A stretch of DNA of 6,090 bases from an uncultured Actinomycetes bacterium (lineage in GTDB: Bacteria; Actinomycetota; Actinomycetes; Nanopelagicales; Nanopelagicaceae), in assembly GCA_903845465.1 (NCBI GenBank), contig CAIMXQ010000125.1, positions 1-6,090 of the forward strand. The letters are read 5' to 3'. Every line of letters begins with the position of its first letter. Positions within the stretch are counted from its first letter, which is position 1. Position numbers and translations under genes: made by a program. Positions 1 to 5,079 of this stretch are shown here, one piece after another. The notes under the pieces are model-generated. The model was given only the letters and a program-made list of their open reading frames with translations. It had not been told where the DNA came from and ran no database searches.

Positions 1-1028
1 ACAGCAAATGCCCCCACGATGAAATAACCAGCTGAATTCAAGTTAAATGCCTTGCAATAATCCCAGAAACCACCATTGAGATTGAGTTGATTTGCAATTA
101 CTTGAAGAATTTCAAGGCCGCCAACAAAGAGAGCAACAGCTACAGATAATCCAGTGATGATGATGTTGTAGTAGACCTTACGAACTGGCTTAGAGAATGC
201 CCATCCATAGGCAAAGTTCATAAATGATCCATCGATAGTGTCGAGCAAACTCATGCCACCTGCAAAGAAGAGTGGCAGGGAAATAATTGCCCACCACGGT
301 AGACCTGCGATGACAGATGAACCGGCAAGGACGAGAAGTCCAATCTCTGTTGCGGTATCAAAACCAAGGCCAAAGAGAATGCCGAGTGGATACATCTTCC
401 AACTTGCATCAATGCGGCGAGCAATGGGTCCGAAGAAGCGCATTAAGAACCCACGAGAGTTGAGATGCTTCTCTAACTCTTCTTCGTTATAGGTGCCCTT
501 ACGCATCTGTAGGAATACTCCGACAATAGATACGAGAATCATCAAGTTGAGAATTGCAATCAACATTAAGAATGTTCCAGAAACTGTTGTACCGACTAAT
601 CCTGTGTAATGGTGAAGGGAAGAATTTTTATCTTTGAGCTGAGTTCCAACTGCCTTAATTCCAAAGTTGAGCAAGATTGCAAGGGTTGCAACAACTGATG
701 AATGGCCAAGTGAGAAGAAGAAACCAACGGCAAGAGGGCGCTTACCTTCGGCCATTAACTTTCGAGTGGTGTTATCGATTGCGCTGATGTGATCGGCATC
801 GAACGCATGTCGCATACCTAATGTGTACGCGAGGGCTGCTGTGCCCCAACCAAAGAGTGAACCGTCAGCGAGTTTGTAACCGCCCGTAGTTGCCTTCCAC
901 ATGAGAAGGGCACCAGCGATATGCAGGAAGGCGATAAAGCCAAACATCAACCCCATGCGGCGCCACTCATCGCGTGTTAGGCGCTGGCGCATAGGGATTC
1001 TGGGCGCGGAACGGACTACCTCATTCAT
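1..1028 (-). CDS. NiCoT-family nickel/cobalt permease (HoxN/NixA type), 3' end cut by window
   Basis: This is an integral membrane permease that takes up Ni2+ (and/or Co2+) across the cytoplasmic membrane for metalloenzymes. The 342 readable residues contain all four family signatures: RHAFDADHI at 73-81 (the metal-selecting motif in helix II), FFSLGHSS at 104-111, LGFDTATEI at 221-229, and GMSLLDTIDG at 258-267. Hydrophobic segments lie near 26-44, 60-75, 98-121, 145-172, 213-236, 245-262, 288-312 and from 332, fitting the eight-helix family topology. A charged loop (about 175-210) joins the two halves. Family members are usually about 330-380 residues, so only a short C-terminal piece is missing. 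The ATG at 1028 is preceded by GGAGG (minus strand, 1037-1041) with 8 nt spacing. The gene is divergent from the TPR gene. A Nur-like box upstream favours nickel over cobalt as substrate, but that is inference; the sequence alone does not separate the two metals. No truncation or frameshift is seen in the readable part. Confidence 0.95.
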   Translation of the reverse strand, partial: MNEVVRSAPRIPMRQRLTRDEWRRMGLMFGFIAFLHIAGALLMWKATTGGYKLADGSLFGWGTAALAYTLGMRHAFDADHISAIDNTTRKLMAEGKRPLAVGFFFSLGHSSVVATLAILLNFGIKAVGTQLKDKNSSLHHYTGLVGTTVSGTFLMLIAILNLMILVSIVGVFLQMRKGTYNEEELEKHLNSRGFLMRFFGPIARRIDASWKMYPLGILFGLGFDTATEIGLLVLAGSSVIAGLPWWAIISLPLFFAGGMSLLDTIDGSFMNFAYGWAFSKPVRKVYYNIIITGLSVAVALFVGGLEILQVIANQLNLNGGFWDYCKAFNLNSAGYFIVGAFA

Positions 1029-1048
1029 CAGGGGCCCCTCCGGACTAA

Positions 1049-1065
1049 ATGCAAATGGTTTGCAA
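1049..1065 (-). promoter_or_regulatory. Nur-like operator upstream of nickel permease gene
   Basis: A perfect inverted repeat TGCAAA-TGG-TTTGCA spans 1050-1064. Read as hexamers it is ATGCAA, five bases, TTGCAA, which fits the Nur box consensus recalled for Streptomyces coelicolor (tTGCaa-N5-ttGCAA). Nur is a Fur-family repressor that uses nickel as corepressor and controls nickel uptake and superoxide dismutase genes. The site ends 21 nt before the permease start codon and lies at the expected transcription start of the candidate promoter, so bound repressor would block initiation. Site and spacing are seen directly; binding by Nur is inferred from the match and the downstream nickel permease. 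A LacI-family operator is the main alternative, though the odd-length centre fits that less well. Confidence 0.6.
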
Positions 1066-1066
1066 G

Positions 1067-1097
1067 AAGATAAGGTTAACCGAGAATTTACGCGCAA
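1067..1097 (-). promoter_or_regulatory. Candidate promoter of the nickel permease gene
   Basis: On the minus strand TTGCGC (1092-1097) could serve as -35 and TTATCT (1068-1073), overlapping TATCTT (1067-1072), as -10, with an 18-19 nt spacer. Transcription would begin near 1060, inside the Nur-like box, giving a leader of about 32 nt that contains the SD. The -35 match is only partial and the spacer slightly long, so this is a candidate supported mainly by its position relative to the operator. Confidence 0.33.
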
Positions 1098-1174
1098 GCG
1101 AGTTGAAATAGCCGCGCCCACCTTGGCGTTGGGTCTACAGTGCGGGAATCTGCTGATGGTTCGGGAGGTCACAT

Positions 1175-2128
1175 ATGGGCGACGATTACGGTCAAGATGA
1201 GCTCGTTACCGAAGAAATGCTTTGGGATCGAATCCCCGAGGTCCAAGGTGAAGAACGTGCAAATACGTTCTACGAACTCTCTGCACGAATCTTTGCTCGT
1301 GGTCAATATGACGAAGCGCTGGCGCTCGCAGAAACTGCTCGAGATATCTTTTCTGAACTTGGCACGTCTGAACAAAGTGAAGGTTTGGCTCAGGCCTACT
1401 CAGCAATCGGTTACAACCTCAATCAATTAAAGCGGATGGATGAAGCAGCAACTGCGATGAGCAAAGCTGTATCAATATTGCGCGAGAACAAATCTCCGAT
1501 TGCGCTTGAACTTGCCTGCACCCTTGGCGAGTGGTGGTACGCATCTAAGAATTATGAAAAAGTTATTGAAACTATGTACGAATGTTCGCAGGAACATTTA
1601 GTTGATGACAACACGATTGGTGCAGCAAATGATATGCACTTGATTGGGTGCGCTCAACGGGAACTAAAGAATTATGCTGAAGCGATTATCTGCTTTCAGG
1701 AAGCGCGCAAGATGTTTAAGATGGAGAAAGAAGTAATTCACATTGCACGTTGCGATCAGAAGATTGCTTCCTGCTACAACGAAATCGGTGACGGAGAAAA
1801 GGCAATCGATGCCGCACGTAAAGCAATAGATGTATTTGAAACCGCTCACGATCATGTCCGTGAAACTTTTGCCCTCTTCGAATTTGGAAAAGCAGAAATC
1901 CTGCTTGGAAAGTTTGAAGATGGATTATCCACACTCGATAACGTTCTTCTGATCATCGCCGAGGATGAACCGAAAGATTTTGAATTCATTCTCGATATCG
2001 AGACTCGTATGGTCGCGGTGATGCGCCAACTTGGCCGCATGGAAGAAGCTGATGAAGTCGAGCGTCGATTGGCCTCGGTGAAAGAGGCGCTCGAGCAAGA
2101 TCCAGCCCCAACGGAAGATGGTTTCTAG
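1175..2128 (+). CDS. TPR-repeat protein of unknown function
   Basis: This 317-residue protein has no signal peptide or membrane segment, so it is probably cytosolic. Almost the whole chain is antiparallel helix-pair repeats of about 34-40 residues. Recognisable TPR-like units lie near 28-61 (ARGQYDEALALAETA), 71-104 (LNQLKRMDEAATAMSKA), 149-182 (ELKNYAEAIICFQEARKMF) and 188-222 (EIGDGEKAIDAARKAIDVF). Degenerate units lie near 110-140, 228-262 and 268-300. The G-x-Y/F-x-x-A pattern of TPR motifs is visible in several. TPR arrays bind other proteins or peptides, and no catalytic domain is attached, so this is probably a scaffold or adaptor with an unknown partner. The N-terminal 25 residues and C-terminal tail are acidic. 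The start at 1175 is well supported by GGGAGG 6 nt upstream. The gene is divergent from the nickel permease and 125 nt upstream of the ABC importer; neither position proves a shared role. Family assignment is fairly sure, function is not known. Confidence 0.9.
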   Translation: MGDDYGQDELVTEEMLWDRIPEVQGEERANTFYELSARIFARGQYDEALALAETARDIFSELGTSEQSEGLAQAYSAIGYNLNQLKRMDEAATAMSKAVSILRENKSPIALELACTLGEWWYASKNYEKVIETMYECSQEHLVDDNTIGAANDMHLIGCAQRELKNYAEAIICFQEARKMFKMEKEVIHIARCDQKIASCYNEIGDGEKAIDAARKAIDVFETAHDHVRETFALFEFGKAEILLGKFEDGLSTLDNVLLIIAEDEPKDFEFILDIETRMVAVMRQLGRMEEADEVERRLASVKEALEQDPAPTEDGF

Positions 2129-2140
2129 AAGTCTGGCATT

Positions 2141-2175
2141 AAGCACAAATTTCATCTCTGTTCACGTGCTTTTTG
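2141..2175 (+). terminator. Weak hairpin with T run after TPR gene
   Basis: AAGCAC (2141-2146) can pair with GTGCTT (2166-2171), and a T run covers 2170-2174, starting 12 nt after the TPR stop codon. The position suits a terminator, but the stem is only 6 bp with a 19-nt loop, so stability is doubtful. If it does not terminate, TPR transcripts could run into the ABC importer genes. Confidence 0.25.
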
Positions 2176-2203
2176 CTATCCCTCAATGAACGGTGCCTAA
2201 CTT
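2173..2203 (+). promoter_or_regulatory. Tentative promoter for the ABC importer locus
   Basis: TTGCTA (2173-2178) as -35 and TAACTT (2198-2203, a TANNNT hexamer) as -10 are separated by 19 nt. Transcription would start near 2210, giving a leader of about 44 nt. The spacer is long and the -35 matches the consensus at only four of six bases, so this is the best candidate seen rather than a firm call. Confidence 0.2.
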
Positions 2204-2212
2204 TTCTCCCAC

Positions 2213-2226
2213 GATACGTCTGTATC
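2213..2226. repeat. Short inverted repeat in the leader of the binding-protein gene
   Basis: GATAC-GTCT-GTATC is a perfect 5-bp inverted repeat with a 4-nt centre, 27 nt before the TTG start codon. If the tentative promoter is right it would sit just after the transcription start, where a repressor site would act. It matches no operator I recognise, and arms this short can arise by chance. Confidence 0.25.
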
Positions 2227-2241
2227 TGTTACATCATTATT

Positions 2242-2248
2242 AGGGGAG
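2242..2248 (+). promoter_or_regulatory. Ribosome binding site that fixes the TTG start of the binding protein
   Basis: AGGGGAG lies 5 nt before TTG at 2254. The frame is open further upstream (another TTG at 2173), but that region has no SD and would put about 27 non-signal-like residues before a clear signal peptide. SD position and signal peptide boundaries together select 2254. Confidence 0.75.
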
Positions 2249-2253
2249 TCATC

Positions 2254-3297
2254 TTGAAAATATCTCGCACATTGACACTGGGGTCACTCGCAATTGCGAT
2301 GATTCTCGGTGGCTCAGTCGCTCCATCAGCACATGCAGCCGATGCGCTACAGCTCTACGCAGCACTTGATTATTCAACAGATGTTGCAACCGCTTTCACG
2401 GCAAAGACTGGAATTCCAGTAAACGTTACAGCTCTTTCAACCGGACCACTTCTTGCGAAGATTACTGCCGAGAAGAACAACCCGCAGTGGGGTGCATATT
2501 GGGCAGATGGTGCAGAACCATGTGCAGCATTCGACCTCGATAAGCAACTATTGCACTACAAGCCAAAGGGCGCACACCTCAATGCAATTGGACAAAAGTT
2601 AGCTCCAAAGAGCGGTGCATACCAAGTTCCAGGTTTTACGGAGATGGTTGGAGTTGTATACAACTCTTCTAAGGTTCGCAAACCAACTTCATGGGATGAT
2701 CTTGCATCTGCAGATTTTAAGAATCAGGTCGGAATGAATAACCCATCCGTATCTGGCCCAACATACCCATTTATCGCTGGCCTCATGGAACAACTTGGTA
2801 GCGAAGATGCAATGAAGGCGTACCTCACAAAGCTCAAAGCAAACGGTTTGCGTGCATTTGATAAGAACTCCAAGACACTTGCAGCGCTTAACACAGGCGT
2901 CATCAACGTGGGCCTTGTTCAGTCATCTGCGGCAATCACTGAAGTTGTCAACTACAAGGCAAAGCCAGTAGCTGGTCTCACACCAGAAGTTACATACCTT
3001 TCAAAGACAACGGTGCTTCCATCATGTCTTGCAATCGATGGAAAAGCATCAGCATTCCAGCAGGATGCAGCAAAGAAGTTCGCTGACTTCGTCATGACCT
3101 CAGAGGCAGTAAAGATTATGATCAAGTCAAACACCGGAGATTCACTCTTCTGGCCAACACTTCTTGGCAATAATCCAGCTGCAGCAACCACAACAATGCC
3201 TTCATTTACATCGGGCTTGATTCAGGTTGTAGATCCATACAAGTACGCACCTCTCCAGGGCGCAGTACAAGACTGGTTCACAAAGAACATCGCGTAA
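2254..3297 (+). CDS. ABC importer solute-binding protein, ferric/phosphonate/sugar-phosphate-type family
   Basis: This is the extracytoplasmic binding protein that captures the solute and delivers it to the permease encoded next. With the TTG start it has 347 residues, usual for the family. Residues 1-28 form a signal peptide: KISR, a hydrophobic core (about 8-22), then SAHA followed by ADAL, a signal peptidase I site after 28. There is no lipobox cysteine and no twin arginine. The mature part shows the two-lobe type II binding-protein pattern, with GFTEMVGVVYNSSKV (127-141), TSWDDLASADFKNQVG (145-160), NPSVSGPTYPF (163-173) and a C-terminal helix set. SGPTY lies where ferric-binding relatives bind an anion at a helix N-terminus. 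The adjacent tyrosines that ligate Fe(III) in FbpA are not seen at the equivalent region, which reads VGLVQSSAAI (219-228). Two cysteines (90, 258) could form a disulfide. Candidate ligands are 2-aminoethylphosphonate, sugar phosphates, Fe(III) or thiamine; the family is sure, the ligand is not. Confidence 0.93.
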   Translation: MKISRTLTLGSLAIAMILGGSVAPSAHAADALQLYAALDYSTDVATAFTAKTGIPVNVTALSTGPLLAKITAEKNNPQWGAYWADGAEPCAAFDLDKQLLHYKPKGAHLNAIGQKLAPKSGAYQVPGFTEMVGVVYNSSKVRKPTSWDDLASADFKNQVGMNNPSVSGPTYPFIAGLMEQLGSEDAMKAYLTKLKANGLRAFDKNSKTLAALNTGVINVGLVQSSAAITEVVNYKAKPVAGLTPEVTYLSKTTVLPSCLAIDGKASAFQQDAAKKFADFVMTSEAVKIMIKSNTGDSLFWPTLLGNNPAAATTTMPSFTSGLIQVVDPYKYAPLQGAVQDWFTKNIA

Positions 3298-3321
3298 TCG
3301 CGATATCTCACTAACCGTTTA

Positions 3322-5079
3322 ATGCAAAAGGTAGAGCCTTCGAGAGATTCATTCTCTTCGAGGGCTCTACTTTTTGCTCGAACAAAGATTTCTCCCATGA
3401 CTATCTTTTGGATGGTTATTGTGAGCATTTTAGTTCTACCAATCATCCTTTTTCTCGCCGTTGCTTTTAGTCCCAAGCTTTTAGACCAAGGCCCTGAATG
3501 GTTTACCTTCAATAGCTTTAAAGCAGCAGCAGATCCATATTTTGTGCGATCTATCTGGCACTCATTCGTTATGGGCGTTGTCTCATCCATTCTTGCTACT
3601 GCCATCGCACTTGGTGTTGCCTGGATTGTGTTACGTACAAATTCGGCTGCACGTAAAGTATGGAACCTTGCAATTTTCGCGCTTCTCTTGGCGCCGTCTT
3701 ATCTCATTGCGCTCGGCTGGGAACGAATATTTGAACGTGCAGGAGTTCTTAATATTGCAGGAATAGATCTGCCGTTTGTGCGCGATTTACTTTATGGACC
3801 CGTTGGAATCGCAATGATTCTTACCTTTAAAGGGATTCCATTTGCGTATCTCGTGATTTCTAATGCAATGCGTGGCCTCGGCGAAGAGTTCGAGCAAGCA
3901 GTTCGCGTACACGGTGGCTCTCGAATCGCAGCATTCAAAATGATGGCAACTTTATTGCTTCCAGCCCTCTGGTCAGGAATTGCCATCGTCTTTGCAGAAA
4001 GTATCAGCGACTTTGGTGTTGCTTCACAACTTTCTTCGCCGGGGCGATATTCGGTTGCAACATTTACTCTCTATAAATCGGTAATGTCAATTCCGGTTTC
4101 ATTCCCATTATGCGCCGCAATCTCAATCATCCTTCTCATGCTTATAGTCGTTGCTCTTCTCGCCCAATCTCGCGCGCTACGAGGTAGATCCTTCAGAGTT
4201 CTCAGCGGTAGAACTCGCCCAATCACCCGGCAGAAACTTTCCCCTTTGGGCTCTATAGCCTCGAATGTAACTATTTATGTGCTCCTCATTCTTACTCTCG
4301 GAGTCCCGGTCTTCGGCGCAATTTCAGCATCAATGATTCAAGGTCTTGGAACGGTTATTTCTAATTATCAAATCAATTTTGATAATTACATTCGAGTCAT
4401 CAAGAGCCCATTACTTCGCACCCCGCTTTTATTCTCTGCAGAAGCAGCGCTCATGACCGCGACAGTGGCAGTTATCTTGGCGGCGATTTCTTCACGCATG
4501 TTGGTTTCAACTAAGAATGGTCCTGGGAAAAAGTTTCTCGACTTCTTCCTGCTTGCGGCTGTCGGCCTCCCGGGAATTGTCTTTGCAATCGGATATATCT
4601 TCGCCTACAACTTGCCACTAGCTCAAAAGTACGGATTCCATTTATACGGAACAGTTGCGCTATTGGTACTTGCTTATATTGCAACTGCTTTGCCATCTAC
4701 GACACGTTCTCTTGTAGGAAATATGAATCAATTTCAAGAATCACTCTCTGAAGCGTGTCGTGTTCATGGTTCAAATGGAATTAAGACATGGCTCACAGTT
4801 GTGCTTCCACTCATCTCACGACCACTACTTGCTGCTTGGTGTCTTACGTATTGCGGAACACTCTTGGAGCTGCCAGTGAGCCAAATTCTGTATCCGCCGG
4901 GACATGCCCCGCTAGCCGTGGGAATCGATCATGCTCTGGGAAATTATGATTTCGGTGGTGGTACAGCGATGGAAGTTTTCGCAATTATTTCAGCTCTTAT
5001 TGTTGTCGCAATTGCATTTGGTTTATATGAAAAATTGGCACCACTCGGTTGGAAACAGTTAGGGAGAGCGCGCTCATGA
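3322..5079 (+). CDS. Fused two-domain ABC importer permease (FbpB/AepW-like architecture)
   Basis: This membrane protein joins two permease domains in one chain, so a single copy forms the channel. Each half has about six hydrophobic segments (near 29-49, 82-104, 115-132, 158-182, 212-232, 262-282; then 315-337, 372-392, 405-428, 440-462, 494-515, 550-568). Each half also has an EAA-type loop that docks on the ATPase: EEFEQAVRVHGGSRIAAF (188-205) and QESLSEACRVHGSNGIKTW (472-490). The length of 585 residues is normal for fused permeases of ferric, aminoethylphosphonate and related systems. The start is uncertain. ATG at 3322 lacks an SD, and the following codons overlap a strong terminator. 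ATG at 3397 (560 residues) avoids the terminator but also lacks an SD and loses the basic residues (R14, R20, K22) that fit the positive-inside rule before helix 1. The frame begins 24 nt after the binding-protein stop, and its stop overlaps the ATPase start (ATGA). Confidence 0.93.
   Translation: MQKVEPSRDSFSSRALLFARTKISPMTIFWMVIVSILVLPIILFLAVAFSPKLLDQGPEWFTFNSFKAAADPYFVRSIWHSFVMGVVSSILATAIALGVAWIVLRTNSAARKVWNLAIFALLLAPSYLIALGWERIFERAGVLNIAGIDLPFVRDLLYGPVGIAMILTFKGIPFAYLVISNAMRGLGEEFEQAVRVHGGSRIAAFKMMATLLLPALWSGIAIVFAESISDFGVASQLSSPGRYSVATFTLYKSVMSIPVSFPLCAAISIILLMLIVVALLAQSRALRGRSFRVLSGRTRPITRQKLSPLGSIASNVTIYVLLILTLGVPVFGAISASMIQGLGTVISNYQINFDNYIRVIKSPLLRTPLLFSAEAALMTATVAVILAAISSRMLVSTKNGPGKKFLDFFLLAAVGLPGIVFAIGYIFAYNLPLAQKYGFHLYGTVALLVLAYIATALPSTTRSLVGNMNQFQESLSEACRVHGSNGIKTWLTVVLPLISRPLLAAWCLTYCGTLLELPVSQILYPPGHAPLAVGIDHALGNYDFGGGTAMEVFAIISALIVVAIAFGLYEKLAPLGWKQLGRARS
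3331..3375 (+). terminator. Strong intrinsic terminator after the binding-protein gene
   Basis: GTAGAGCC (3331-3338) pairs perfectly with GGCTCTAC (3363-3370). The helix continues inward through a T-G wobble and two 4-bp segments split by one bulged T (3357), closing on a 5-nt loop at 3348-3352. TTTTT follows directly at 3371-3375, and AAAAG precedes the stem. It begins 33 nt after the stop codon of the binding-protein gene. A terminator here, followed by permease and ATPase genes on the same strand, is a known way to make much binding protein and little membrane protein through partial read-through. It overlaps codons 4-17 of the permease frame if that starts at 3322. Confidence 0.87.

Larger units (their letters stand above)
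1029..1174. other. Divergent intergenic region between nickel permease and TPR genes
   Basis: These 146 bases separate two start codons facing away from each other, so both promoters must lie here or inside the genes. Each gene has a strong SD: GGAGG at 1037-1041 (minus) and GGGAGG at 1163-1168 (plus, 6 nt before the ATG at 1175). A Nur-like inverted repeat and a candidate minus-strand promoter are listed separately. For the TPR gene the best -10 candidate is TACAGT at 1136-1141, but no convincing -35 lies 16-19 nt upstream, so it is not listed as a promoter. GGGGCCCC at 1031-1038 is self-complementary without a loop and overlaps the permease SD. No riboswitch fold was recognised, and the region is too short for a full cobalamin riboswitch. 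Confidence 0.7.

Noticed and set aside
238..492. Open plus-strand frame of 84 codons
   Set aside because: It lies wholly inside the minus-strand permease gene, whose four family motifs prove the other frame is the coding one; no SD or recognisable domain.
1031..1038. GGGGCCCC palindrome near the permease SD
   Set aside because: Self-complementary without a loop, so it cannot form a hairpin in RNA; probably a by-product of the G-rich SD.
901..1200. Open plus-strand frame of 99 codons crossing the intergenic region
   Set aside because: It is antisense to the permease start and runs into the TPR gene in another frame; the composition is basic and unlike a structured protein, and it ignores both strong SD sites.
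2151..2170. PHO-box-like TTCA repeats upstream of the binding-protein gene
   Set aside because: Only one unit (GTTCACGTGCT) resembles the actinobacterial PhoP repeat, and the second TTCA is 10 rather than 11 nt away with poor flanks. It would have supported phosphonate uptake but is too weak to claim.
2194..2244. DtxR/IdeR iron box from CCTAA and TTAGG half-like strings
   Set aside because: The two strings are about 40 nt apart and do not form the 19-base palindrome; there is no support for iron control.
2173..2253. Upstream TTG start for the binding protein
   Set aside because: It has no SD and would add about 27 residues before a well-formed signal peptide; TTG at 2254 has AGGGGAG at proper spacing.
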